A stretch of 64,000 bases of DNA from Ornithodoros turicata (taxonomy: Eukaryota > Arthropoda > Arachnida > Ixodida > Argasidae). The notes beneath the pieces are model-generated. The model was not told the DNA's origin, searched no databases, and worked only from the letters and a program-made list of their open reading frames with translations. This document shows, in pieces, positions 53,880-64,000 of the stretch. Both the position numbers and the translations under genes were made by a program. Location: the NCBI RefSeq assembly GCF_037126465.1, contig NC_088201.1:225748016-225812015 (forward strand). The letters are read 5' to 3'. The stretch's first letter is position 1, and each line of letters begins with the position of its first letter.

Positions 53880-53996
53880 AAGTCACTGAAAAGGTTGGCC
53901 AGCTGTAGGACTCAAACCCACTTCCTCTGGATTAACGATAATCTAGAAGATGTGAGTTCGAGTCCTCCAGCTTGCTAACCTTTTCAGTGACTTCCA
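53880..53996. repeat. Short inverted repeat with tRNA-like B-box words
   Basis: AAGTCACTGAAAAGGTTGGC at 53,880 is matched inversely by GCTAACCTTTTCAGTGACTT at the other end. Within the arms, GAGTTCGAGTCCTCC on plus and its counterpart (GACTCAAACCCAC) resemble pol III B boxes. It may be a hairpin of two SINE heads. Confidence 0.45.
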
Positions 53997-54079
53997 TCTT
54001 TCATCGTTCATTTCTCAGACAATTTGACGCTTTGTCTGTGTTCGTCCTTCCTATGTTGTTCCAACCTTCAGAACATCAG

Positions 54080-54200
54080 TTCTCTCATATTCCTAAGCGT
54101 TACGCGTTACTCGTTAATCCAATTACAGTTACAACTCCAAAAATGTAATTCAGAAAGTAATCACAGTAATTCAGTTATTTGTAATTAATAACTGTACGGG
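54080..54200. repeat. GTTAC/GTAATT-rich MITE-like piece
   Basis: CGTTACGCGTTACTCGTTA and several GTAATT words in a row. The composition is like other hAT-type MITEs, but ends are not defined. Confidence 0.35.
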
Positions 54201-54242
54201 TCTGCGTCTCTATACAGCACACGTGGCCAAGCTCTGAACCAT

Positions 54243-54450
54243 ATTGCGCCAATTATTCGAACACAACCGTACTGAGATAGTGCAGTCGGTTTCCTTTAAA
54301 AGAAAACTGCTCTCATTAAGATGTAATAGCTCAGGATATCCTTCCAATCTGTACAGTAATGATGTGATATGTAGGAAACGGATGTGTGCGAAACCTTGTG
54401 CAAATTGTTTACGAAGCCCTTTCGAAGGAAATTGATATCATTAGCCTTTC
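54243..54450 (+). repeat. Dispersed ~200 bp repeat, copy 2
   Basis: Inverted relative of 50,455-50,690. No coding support. Confidence 0.5.
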
Positions 54451-54535
54451 GACAACATTCACGGCTGGACGAGGACTACCGGTTTTGATTTGTCCAGTCC
54501 ACGTACCGCCCTAGATTCGCAACGTTAAATTTATA

Positions 54536-54557
54536 TGATATATATATATATATATAA
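54536..54557. repeat. (AT)n microsatellite
   Basis: AT tract next to the 3' end of the PLE remnant that follows, as with the other PLEs in the window. Confidence 0.9.
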
Positions 54558-56105
54558 GTTGAAATAAACGAATGCAGTTGACCACGAAAAATAAAGGTAC
54601 TCAATAAAGATCAGAAGTGGAGACGGTGCTTCTACAGGACAAGGAATAAAAGGGGGACTTTATTAAAAACTAAGAGGGGGTATTCGACGTTTCGACAGCA
54701 GCGCTGTCTTCAACAGGAATGGGATGTTATGGTGACGCAAGACAGTTGCAAAGAATGAGAGGGGAATATGTACAAGGAGAGAGGGCAGCACACGTGCTTT
54801 GTCAAATAAAGGTGAAGGGGTACAGTGAATCATAGGCAGTCATGTTCTTCGCCAGAGGGCAATGATTTCCTGGGGTGACCAACCGGGAAGTCTGAAAGAG
54901 ATACAAAAGAGTGCATGTATTCTGAGAGAATTAGGAATTTAGGTTGCGAACTGTTGAGAGGACGCCGGGGTCCTCGTTAATCTGGCTTTTAAATTTGTAG
55001 ATCAGGAACGATTCTCTTTGTTCTTTAAGGCGTTGGGATGGAAAACCCGATTGCAGAACGAAAATGGCTATGTCGTTAATTGAGTGGCCGGGTTTACTAA
55101 AATGTCGAGACACTGGCAGATTAGGTTTCTTTGATACGTCGAACCTGTGGTTGTTGAATCGGATTCGGAAGGATGTAGCTGTTTGACCGATATATTGGGC
55201 ATTGCACTCATTACATTGAAGGAGATAAAGGACGTTAGAAGAGTTACAGTTAAATAGACCATTAGTTTTTGTGCGATAGTTAGAATTTGTGCTTTCTACT
55301 CTGGTAGCAGTTTGCATTAATTTACAGATCTGGCATCTGCGTCCGTTGCATGGTTGACAACCGTTGTGTTCCGAGGACTTGTTTAACTTGGCTATCACAA
55401 GTCTGTCTTGGATGTTCCTTGCTCGACGATAAGTAACGCCGGGTGGTTCCGGAAACACCTGACTCATACGATCAGATTGGGTGAGGATTGCATAGTGCCG
55501 TTTAAGTATGGGGTTTACATCCGGGTCATAACCGTTGAAGCTAATGTGAGGTTTACCGAAGAATTCTTATCGGCTCGGGGCTGTGTTTGGAATAGGTTCT
55601 CTCGATCGGTTGATGTAGCTCTGGCTATGGCATCTTTTATGACCTGATTAGGATATTTTCTATCTGCGAAAGTTTCTTGAAGGCTCTCAAGATGATTGTC
55701 TAGTTCATCATCGTTAGAACATATTCTCCGGTAACGCAGCGCTTGACTATAAGGGATAGCTAGCTTAGTGTGCCTGGAGTGGCAACTCTGGAACGATAGA
55801 TATTGTTGGGAGTCGGTAGGCTTGCGATACAGACTGGTGGTTATGATTCCATTATGTAGTTTAACTTCCACATCCAGAAAATTAACAACTGAGGAGGAGT
55901 AATTGAATGTAAATTCAATACTGGGGATGTACTTGGTTAAAGTCGTTAACAAACAACTGAAGGTCGCATTCGGAGTGGGGCCAAATAATGAATATATTCC
56001 TATTCCGATTCCTGGGTGATATATTCAATATCTTCTTTGTAGTGGTATAGATTTTATTTCTTCTTGTGTTCGTGTCGTTCGTGTTCCGTGGTCTTCCATA
56101 CATCT
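54558..56105 (-). pseudogene. Penelope-like element, 5'-truncated and frameshifted
   Basis: A minus-strand PLE of the same broad family as 30-35 kb, but clearly diverged. The 178-codon piece (55,467-54,931) carries the GIY-YIG domain: NVLYLLQCNECNAQYIGQT, FRIRFNNHRFDVSKK and RLKEQRESFLIYKF. The piece at 55,952-55,515 is the late RT part (SVVNFLDVEVKLHNG, RKPTDSQQYLSFQSCH). The RT palm has only IFIIWPHSE left around 56,010, in another frame, followed by non-PLE DNA. Frames change near 55,500 and 55,950. An AT microsatellite lies at its 3' end, as in the other PLEs. Confidence 0.85.
54684..54722 (-). ncRNA. Degenerate hammerhead-like motif of the 54-56 kb PLE
   Basis: Minus strand: CTGTTGA in place of CTGANGA, then A, GACAGC-GCT-GCTGTC (6 bp helix II), GAAAC, GTC. 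Position and layout match the 30-35 kb PLE motif, but the conserved A6 is changed, so it is probably inactive. Confidence 0.5.
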
Positions 56106-56410
56106 ATCGGTACCCGTCTTCAATAAATCATAGCAGATATCATCAGAGTTGGTTGTTGGTTAGGAGCGTGCTATGTGGTGAAGTTCATTTTTAACATATC
56201 TATTTTCTGTGTTGGATTCATAAAACAAAGTAATGTTTGTAGTGTCTCTTAGAATGAAAATTGTATAGTGTTCGATTAGATTATGTCACGATGATGATTT
56301 TATGATAGTTAAAGTGATAGATTATTCTCCTCTGTTGTTTTGATTAAGAATAACTTCTTTGTAGTGGTATAGATTTTATTTCCTCTTGTGTTCGTGTCCC
56401 ATGGTCTTCC
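56020..56410. repeat. Direct repeat, two ~60 bp copies
   Basis: TTCTTTGTAGTGGTATAGAT and the following TTTATTTCxTCTTGTGTTCGTG occur at 56,032 and 56,349. The DNA between is AT-rich and unassigned. Confidence 0.6.
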
Positions 56411-56777
56411 AGGGCCTCTGCTGTTCACAGTTAATTACATAAAACTACCGGAACTTCCCTCTATTGAACTGATGGTTCTCACGTATAGGAATATTAGACT
56501 TTTATAATAAAACTTGTAATTTTGTCGGTATTCATATTGATTAAGAATATATTCTTTGATTAAATGTGGTGACTGTTTCGCGATTTGATATGGTATTGTG
56601 TAGCTATTATTTCCCTACATGTTGGAGGATTGGTTCTGTATTAATGCTATGTGTTGATCGTGTGTATTCCAATTATTTGCGTATGTCTGCGCTATTCACT
56701 TCATAAGAAACAGATTAATTAAATTTGTGTCATGTTGCAATATTAAACTAGTAAGCAGTGTGATGAATGTTGATTTT

Positions 56778-56966
56778 ATGTTTTCTTTCAGATGGCTAGG
56801 TATAGTGAGTAAAATATGTATATTCTTTACATGTACTGTCTTGCATTTGGTTTCTTCTGTTTCAGGTCGTGAAGGATTTCGGATCGGTTTAGTTTTTCTC
56901 CTTCTCCTGATTGGCATCACAATTGGTATTACAATTCCCGAGCACTATTGGCTTTAATAAATACAT
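56778..56966 (+). other. Exon-like 3' end with poly(A) signal
   Basis: An acceptor TTTTCTTTCAG at ~56,790 and a second CTTCTGTTTCAG at ~56,865 precede a frame with a strongly hydrophobic end (GLVFLLLLIGITIGITIP) that stops at TAA just before AATAAA at 56,957. The micro-exon between the acceptors joins in phase only by one of two possible donors. It could be the last exons of a host gene for a tail-anchored membrane protein, or chance. No upstream exons were found. Confidence 0.3.
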
Positions 56967-57089
56967 TTTCACTTGTACTTTTTGTGTATGACTCCTCTTT
57001 GCATGTCTAAACTTGCATGTAAACCGCCTACTGCGCACCTGCTGTAGCTGAAAAAAAAAATGCGATTGAATTCGGCACAGATTGAAAAA

Positions 57090-57305
57090 GACGAAAGAAG
57101 TCGGCCCAGGATGAAAAATGTGAGCGGGTAAGCGCGCACGCAGCCCTCCGCCCACGCTCCGCACACCGGTAAGAGCCTCCACCCGAGCGCCGCCTGCCGG
57201 GTACGGGAATAAATATACGAACGAAGTCGGCCAAGGTTCAAAAATGTCGAAAGAAGTCGGCCCAGCCTGAAAAATGTGAGAGGGTAAGCGCGCACGCAGC
57301 CCACC
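57090..57305. repeat. Two-copy tandem repeat (~150 bp)
   Basis: CGAAAGAAGTCGGCCCAG, then ATGAAAAATGTGAG, then GGGTAAGCGCGCACGCAGCC occurs at 57,095 and again at 57,245 with small changes. The long minus frames over it repeat the same peptide (ALPAHIF) and are shadows of the repeat. Confidence 0.65.
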
Positions 57306-57419
57306 CCCGCCGATAAGCGCACTGACAACCCTCCGCACACGCGCCGCGCGGGGAAGAATACGCGAAGGGCCCATGGGTCAACGGCACATGGTCCAGGCGT
57401 CCAAGTTGTAGTTTCTCAT

Positions 57420-60370
57420 CCCCGTAGTTTCTCAACCCCTACGTACTACTTATGTCACTCGCGTTTGATGCCAGTCATTCAGTGAAAGTAGTTTGCATGA
57501 GATACCACATATTCTTCTGGTGGCGATGAGGGGGAAGGAAGGGGTGGAGTGCGAGTCAAGGCAGAGGAGAGCTGGTGTGAAATGGGAGTACGCATTCTGC
57601 GTAGATAATGTACAGGACATGTCATACGAGAAAAACCGTGAATCTGAGCTGGTGTAAGGGGAACAAGTTATAACATAATTGAATTTACAGTGAGGTACTA
57701 CACATATGCATGTTAGAAGTGGATATTGGTTTAGTTCGCTATTTTTGAGCTCAGCTATTCAGAACATGTTGAAGACAGGTACAGCACCAAATTAGAGGCT
57801 TTGTGGCATTCGCGATGAATAGAAGCATGACTGCGATGTGGATGCGTGAGTATATTATAAATCATGCAGCATGATTCCATAGGAATGTGTTTTCCCATGA
57901 TTTAACTGCACAGGATATGAGACTGCACAACAAGGGTGTGCAGATCACACCAGTGTAAAGCTGCAGTGTCGTCAAGCAATTTTTAACAGACCTGCTCACA
58001 GAAATGATCCAGAACAGCATGCATACATTTCAGCTTAAAAGAAAAGCCTTGAACTTCAGGCGACACAAAAGGGACACTGTTTTTTGTTTAGTGCTATATT
58101 CACACGCAACATCGGAGCATATGGATAAACTCTGTGGCCATGTGATAGCTATCGACAACATAAAAGGAGGAGAGGTAGTGTAACATGGGTGCATGTTTAC
58201 CCTGCTTAAACTACTGTCATCAATATCCGCACTGAACACATGCTCACAGAAATTAACTATGCGGCCATACGGCAGCTGTCAATAACGTAAAAGAACGATA
58301 GCTACTGTTAATATGGGTGCGTGCTTTTCCACGCATGACCAGAATTCAGGAACACCTCCTTTGATGCAGGTTCTGCTTGATAGCAGAAGAACATGTAGGA
58401 AAGCCAACTTGAAAGAAAAGTATGAGGTGAGGAAACAGGAAGGTGGAACGTGGGCAGACGAGAAAGGGAACATAAGATATCGCGCACGGAGCCTGGCTAT
58501 CAGCAGAAAATTGCCTAACGCAGAATGGAAAGCTCTGATAACTTTTGCCAAGCCTTTCTTTGCTGTACTGCGCTGCTCATAATTCTGGGCTGCTACTGCT
58601 GCTACTCGTAGCGTGTGGATCGGGATGACCGCCACTCGTAAGGCTGGTCAATATCCATTTTTGTTCTCTCCGTGGGAAATGGGGATGCCGTCGACGATGA
58701 GAAATGGCGTCCTGGTGCGACTTCTAAGGGGACTGTGCCGGTGTATGTGTGACAGCGTCGGAGGAAAACCTCAGAAATTACAATACATTATGATGAAAAA
58801 AAATCTATAGGCTACGAAGACGAATTCCGTAACTGCACTTCACTTTGTTACTTGTACCTTGTTACTCCGTGATCACTGTGTCATGTACTTTAGTTTGTTC
58901 ATGAGGACATTTCAATGCTTAATTCCAAATTTTGCGTGTTGCAGTCTCTTCCCGCCACCATCAAGAAGGTTTGTCGGTTACCAACACCCTCCCCTAAAAA
59001 ATGAAAATAAACAAACAAACAAGCAGAAGAGTGCTTATATATTCAGAACATCTATACGTGGCAGCAGAGTCACGTTCGACACAAAAAGTCATTGGTAAAC
59101 CAACACCTCCTAGATAGCGTCGGACCTGCGCGCTTACGTCACCTATGGAGGCCTTTCCTACTTTGCGATCTGCTTCGAGCTTTCTCGTTTGCTCTTTCAT
59201 TTACTTCATAGCAGTATCCGCAATAGTAACAGCGGGCCTTCCTGTGTGACGTAGGGCGCGGGCCTTCTCCTTATCTTGGAGGTGTTGGGTAAACTCTGCC
59301 CAAATAAGTCCGAGAAACCGAGAAAAAGGAAGAGAGGTGCAATGGCAAACTGTGGTGATAAGATGGTAGGGAGCAACGGACGTCATATCAAAGTTTCCTT
59401 TCACCGCACCAAGAATAGAGTCACGCAAACGTCCGTGATGTTTCCCGCAGATAATCGCCATTCTTCTGGAATTTTTGCGGGCGTCTAATTCGCTTTAATG
59501 TGGAATGGGGTGAACATGGTAGAAAATGTTTGCAAACCGTTCATAACGTGGCTTGCCTGAACGTAGCTAGCCAGGGGATACGATTCTGAGTCTTACATAA
59601 CTGCAAATTGGCACCGACAGGCATGATAACCTTACAAACGGTCTACTAAAACTGCTTTTATGCGCTTGCTATTGATAACCTGAAATAAGAGACTTTAACT
59701 AGCAAGCAACGACAGTTATCGCAGTCCCATATGAAGACACTATAATATGCGAGATGCAGTAAAGAAAAACGGGGATGCAAGTACAAGTTTTCTCACCCGT
59801 CGGAAGCACTGTAATGCTTAATCCGCAGTCTCCGTGGGACGTGCATGACTTGACATGACAGTTTGATTAAAATACATGGGAAGCCTTGTGAGTACGAACG
59901 AGAGCACATTGTTAAGGATGAACAAATAAAATTTAAAAAGAGAAACAAGAATTTCGACCTCACGCGCCTTGCTGTTGTAACGATGGCGGTTAAAGATGCT
60001 CTGTCTGCTGTTGTTCTGCAATGTTAACACCTTGGCATTCTGCAAAGCGGGGGTATAAGTTTATTTCGGAAAGGTCAGCGTGACCGAAGGTCGGCTTGCT
60101 ATTCCTAAAACAAAATATAGCACAAAGATGAAGCAAAACCGAATATAAGATAACGAGGGTGTGGTGAAGTGTAGATGACATGAAAGGTCAACTCATAATT
60201 TGTTCATGAGGGGACTTCCTATAACGATGTAGTAGGTTCGGATGCAATGAAAAGTGGTCTACCTTTCACATACTAGTCATGTTATGTCATAGTGCCTAAT
60301 AATAGGCCATCCAGGATGAAAATTTTGATGCTCTTGCCTTGCCGTAATCTTAAAACTCTCTTCATAAAAA
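57420..60370. other. Unassigned interval
   Basis: No gene, element end or repeat that I can support over ~2.9 kb. The longest ATG frames (89 codons at 58,313-58,582 plus; 118 codons at 58,279-58,635 minus) overlap antisense to each other and have no recognisable domain. AATAAA-like words near 59,000 have no gene attached. Confidence 0.4.
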
Positions 60371-60371
60371 A

Positions 60372-60455
60372 GAAGGAAGGCATGACCCTCAGATCGAACC
60401 AGGGAACATGAAAGCTAGAATCGACATCTGCATCACTGAACCACCAGCCCAGAAT
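60372..60455 (-). repeat. tRNA-like segment, possible SINE head
   Basis: Minus strand: an A-box-like TGGTGGTTCAGTGATG followed ~30 bases later by a B-box-like TGGTTCGATCTGAGG. The boxes have pol III spacing. No full cloverleaf was found. Confidence 0.4.
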
Positions 60456-60685
60456 GTTGTCATCGTGAGAGACCAAGACGCAACCGCTTTGGAACGCACT
60501 CTCAGCAGCCGTTACTTCTTTCGTCGTGTAAAAAAAAACGACTTTGAAGTGAATCTTCACAATTCCTGAAAACAAGTTGAACGCGCAATTCCAGATTTGT
60601 AGAGCACAACGCTGAGAAGTCTAGTCAGCAGGAATCGAAACAGTAGTACTTTTCTGTTCCTTTAAAGAATATGCGAAAATGCCCT

Positions 60686-60960
60686 ACACTGCAAAAAATC
60701 TACCGTAAAATTTACGTATATTTTAATGGCAGCTATGTTGCCAGCTTTTTCCCGTAATAATTACGGCCACTTCAGGAGAAGAAAGGCCGTAAAATTTACA
60801 GGAATTTTAATGTAGCATGTTACAGAGTTCTTCCCGTAAAAATTACAGCCTCCTCGTAAAATTTACATGAATTTTAATGTTGCCTGTTGCCAGATTTCTC
60901 CCGTAAAAATTACGGCATCTTAGTAACTGGTGCAGCCGTAAAATTTACGGCCGCCTGAGG
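60686..60960. mobile_element. MITE with CCGTAAAATTTACGG arrays
   Basis: Begins CACTGCAAAAAATCTACCGT and holds at least six variants of CCGTAAAATTTACGG, each itself palindromic. Related to the element at 3,535-3,748. The right end is not certain. Non-coding. Confidence 0.6.
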
Positions 60961-61275
60961 AGTGCTGCATTCTGTTGGGAAAGCACCGTATGGTGCATGC
61001 CCGCATAGCCTGAGTGTGAGGTGTACTGGATAATCATGCACAATGGATATGCCATGCAACGTATTTTGGTTTTCCATGTAGTGATGTGTATCATGCTATA
61101 AAATGGGAGTACTTACTCATAAGTTATAGAACTCAAACATTTATTCTGCAGCAAGAAGTACAAATTTTCAAAGCAGTCTTGAAACCATCAAGCTTCACAG
61201 AATCTGAAACAATCAAAACGCATCTCTGAGTTATTATGTTCTCCACCTCAGACGGTAATCTGTCAGCTTACCAGT

Positions 61276-61393
61276 TTATATGTTCCACTGTACCTCCGCG
61301 ATCTTCCCAACAATGTCCAGAACTTTCTTGTTGACGGCGGACCTCCTCTTCTTCGTTTTACTTCCTCTGTCTGGGTTAATCCCTAGTATGCCC
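61276..61393 (-). other. Terminal exon of a repeated arthropod gene family (with 62,639-62,808)
   Basis: After an acceptor CTTATTCAG, the minus frame reads GILGINPDRGSKTKKRRSAV and on to a stop at 61,276 (39 codons). A G-x-N/L-P-x-RGSK pattern followed by a K-rich stretch and a short helix is what I recall at the end of a widespread multi-copy arthropod protein family, probably transposon-borne. The exon at 62,639-62,808 encodes the part expected just before it. Confidence 0.4.
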
Positions 61394-61399
61394 CTGAAT

Positions 61400-62638
61400 A
61401 AGCGAATATAAAAAAATGTAGCAATATAACAAACAGTTACGAAACACTGTACAGATGCATGCAATGTGAATGAATTACACAGTGTGCCACAAATGAAGTG
61501 ACGCTCTGTAGTGTTGTGCCAAATTTAATTTGTAATAAAGTAAAACATGTGGAAGTATCCCGTGAGAAGGGTGGGCATCTATTATAATTAGAGCTGTGCA
61601 AATAGTTTACAAATATATCACTTGTACTGCGAATCGAATCAGAATAATTTCTTTATATGGTGAATTGAATTCAAATAATCAGAAAATGAAGAGAAAGAAA
61701 GAAAAAGTCCAATTCGAATAGCTTTGAATCCCTCTTGATGAAATAGTTTGTGGTGATGTGCTCGTTAGACGATTTTGTGCTCCAACCACGTGAGCCTTTT
61801 CACCCAGCATAACATATCGTGAGGGAGGAGTCCTCTGTGTTGTGTATTCTAGACTGCATTAGTGGGATCAACTGCACTGAGCGTTAGTTAACACATTCCA
61901 TGCAAACTGCTTTGTGCGCATCTCTGCATTGAAATATCCATCCCCAAATTTTGATATGCAAATGAGCAGAAACTGAAACCGCGGCGACGGGGAATGCTGG
62001 GATCACAGCGCTCATTTCAGGTCGGGGGCACATGATTTGGAGTGATGGAGATGATTAGAGCAGGTAACAATCTCCTGTCCAGACAAACAGCTTTCCGGCC
62101 CAAACAAGCCTCCATTGGCAAAGGTTGGTGTTGGTTGAGTGGATATCCATAAGAGATGAGTTCAGAAAATCCCAGTGCTGTTTGCGCACGCATTGCATCC
62201 TGGGCGCTTGCTGAGCGGGGGAACGAAGAATAATCCTGCACATTTCACTTTCGCTGACCTTGACACCTCGTGGACAATGGACCGGTAGGGAAGAAATCGG
62301 AACGGTTTGGAGGCCACCCGTTTCTTTCGTATTCGTAAACTCCCACAGTTCAAAGAGACTCTAAGCACTCTGGGATCTTCTGAACTCGTCTATTGGATAT
62401 CCGTGGGAGAAGCATGACACGAGCAGCACTCACAACACCCTACATTCATGTCACTCAGCACTGACTAGCAGTGTTGGTAGAGTGTGCACGCTCACTGCTC
62501 CGAACCTATTACCTTCCGAATCTATTATCACTTCTTCTAATGAAGTCAGTAATTCAGTAAGTAATGAATTCAGTTGAGTGTCTGCTGTGCACGTGTAAAC
62601 ACATTCTAGTGACAAATGTGGAACAGAAAAAAGCAAAC
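61400..62638. other. Probable intron, no other feature seen
   Basis: Lies between the two minus-strand exons. AT-rich, with no element ends recognised. The short frames at 62.0-62.4 kb overlap each other and look like chance. Confidence 0.35.
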
Positions 62639-62808
62639 CTCTGAATAAATTCCAGCGTTGCCTCCAGGCCAGGTGGGTAGCATATGCCAAATGTAAAATA
62701 TGCTGCCATCAGCATAGTGAACGCTGTGTTGAAGTCACTCAGCCCCTGATTCACAACTACGCCGTCAATGCTTAATGCGAAGCAGCTGCACTTCAAGCGC
62801 TGCTCCCC
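62639..62808 (-). other. Internal exon of the same repeated gene family
   Basis: 170 bp, acceptor TTGCTTTTAG, donor GAG|GTTTGC. It encodes GEQRLKCSCFALSIDGVVVN, then DFNTAFTMLMAAYFTFGICY, then PPGLEATLEFIQR. The pattern (SIDGxVV, DF, ATLEFIQR) belongs to a multi-copy arthropod protein family of unknown function that I recall only by its shape. Upstream exons were not found before the window end, so this may be a partial copy. Confidence 0.45.
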
Positions 62809-62859
62809 TAAAAGCAAAAGAGTAGAATTATGCAAGGTTTGATACGTCCTGTACGTCAA

Positions 62860-63033
62860 AGGTAGGAGGAATATGTTTACTAAAAAGAATAAATATTTCT
62901 ATTTTTCTTTTTCATCATGCAGATGATGGAAGTCGTAGCCAAGAGCTCCAGAGCTTGAAGAGCGCTTTGACTCCCATGCATGCAGCAGCAAACTCATTTA
63001 ACCATGTACAAGAACAGTGGCTATACCAATATA
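62860..63033. other. Short unassigned interval
   Basis: Nothing recognised. Confidence 0.4.
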
Positions 63034-63540
63034 CAGGTTGTCTCAGATAAATTCCCGGGCCAAATGGCCAAATAATTTGAGAACAGCGCCACCTATCGGG
63101 AACCTTTATGTCTTATTAGATTCTGTGGCGTATCGTCCATTAGCCATGCAGCATAGAATTGATATTTGCAAGCTCATTAATTAGTTGAAACTAAAAAATA
63201 AATTTGCCCAAAATGACAACTTTCAAATTACGTATAAGACGGTAAGACCGTTGAGGATTTTAAGTACATACCTCTCCAACAGCGCTGAGTGAAATAGCTT
63301 CTTTTTGCGCTTTTACGTGAGGAAAATATGTAATCAGAGACTAATTAATTCCCCTAAAAAATGGCTAGACCCAATGATTTTTTTTTCTTCTGAGTGGTAC
63401 GTACTAAAAGATCCCCACAGTATAGTAGATGTTGCGATACCGTCTCACACATACTTTTAGAGTTTTTATTTGCATAGGTGGTGAGGTGGCACCATTATCA
63501 AATTGTTCAGCCCGGGTATTTATTTGAGACACACAGTATA
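63034..63540. mobile_element. MITE (~507 bp) with ~35 bp inverted ends
   Basis: Left end ACAGGTTGTCTCAGATAAAT then TCCCGGGCC; right end CCCGGGTATTTATTTGAGAC then ACACAGTA, its imperfect reverse complement. No coding capacity. Flanked by TAT(A) on both sides. Confidence 0.65.
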
Positions 63541-63545
63541 CCATA

Positions 63546-64000
63546 TATACAGGGTGTTTTTTTTTATTTGTTACACAATGTTTATAAGAAAATCTATCAG
63601 ATCATACTAGAGGCCATTCTTGCATTTGAGTTACATGAACATGCGAACATTCTCTCGAGGACAGTATGTAACTACAAGATCACCAATTACCTTCATTAAT
63701 TAAAACTCTTGGGGGATTTCAAGCAAAAGCGAGATAGCGGAACGGGAGATATTCCTCGTTGAAAGTCATTCCATCTTTAAAAACCTCTTAAACGTGCACG
63801 CATATTGAAATAGCCATCGCTGAATTTCGCTGCGCACGAGCTGAAAAAGAAGTATGCACTGCTTGAGCCCAGATAAGGGGACGCACGCCCTATCTGAGTC
63901 AGAGAGCGATCTATCTAGCCAACAGATTAGCGCTTACAGCAATCAGCTCCATTGCTAAAAAACATGTGGCCCTCTTGCATGGATTGCCTGTCTTTCTTCT
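63546..64000. mobile_element. Start of another ACAGGGTGTTTTTTT-type element, runs off the window
   Basis: TATATACAGGGTGTTTTTTT is a characteristic end word shared with the foldback element at 50,318. No coding sequence is recognised in the 450 bp visible, and the other end is outside the window. Confidence 0.4.

Noticed and set aside
54684..54722. Active hammerhead in the 54 kb PLE
   Set aside because: The essential A6 of CUGANGA is U here, so it is listed only as a degenerate motif.
57028..57374. 161-codon minus ORF
   Set aside because: Explained by a two-copy GC-rich tandem repeat, with internal peptide repetition and no domain.

Overview
The window is metazoan nuclear DNA made almost entirely of transposable elements, decayed and nested in one another. 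No ordinary single-copy host gene is complete here. The mix of a Maverick/Polinton, BEL/Pao and gypsy pol remnants, several Penelope-like elements (PLEs), mariner, hAT and pogo-type pieces and many MITEs, with short spliceosomal introns and AATAAA signals, suggests an arthropod, most likely an arachnid such as a tick. That assignment is inference, since no host gene fixes it.

Layout. 1-7.4 kb: foldback elements, a mariner broken by a palindromic MITE, and unassigned DNA. 7.4-10.9 kb: a GAGGTGA-type minisatellite, a scrap of gypsy integrase and a 2.7 kb decayed BEL/Pao pol, all pol pieces on the minus strand. 10,922-29,668: an 18.7 kb Maverick/Polinton with ~1.25-1.4 kb terminal inverted repeats (TIRs). 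It carries a broken protein-primed DNA polymerase B, a broken integrase with chromodomain, an adenovirus-type protease (frameshifted), a penton-like minor capsid protein (frameshifted), an intact packaging ATPase, several small virion or accessory genes, and a central set of small genes with 54-77 bp introns. No hexon-like major capsid gene is visible. Two non-autonomous elements sit inside it (13,251-14,685 and 17,959-19,838). Both TIRs end on the inside in the same TATA promoter, firing inward into different small genes.

29.85-35.0 kb: two PLEs (reverse transcriptase plus GIY-YIG endonuclease) head to head as a ~5 kb near-perfect palindrome around an ~80 bp TTCGCTCGA-rich joint. One copy has an open 678-codon frame and the other a single frameshift. 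Each carries a hammerhead-like motif near its 3' end. 35.1-35.8 kb: a pogo/Tigger-like element with TA duplications. 35.8-48.5 kb: about 54 tandem copies of a 236 bp unit. Read on the minus strand, the standard unit folds as a type I hammerhead ribozyme, with perfect 6 bp helix I, CUGAUGA, GGCC/GGCC helix II, GAAA, and a very short helix III before a GUC cleavage site. This retrozyme-like ribozyme satellite is the most striking feature. Two more PLE-derived loci (52.3-53.3 and 54.7-56.1 kb) also carry hammerhead motifs, one of them with a complete canonical core.

48.5-64 kb: mostly unassigned or MITE-rich DNA, an ~870 bp foldback element, a hAT transposase tail, tRNA-like SINE pieces, and two splice-bounded exons of a repeated gene family at 61.3 and 62.7 kb.
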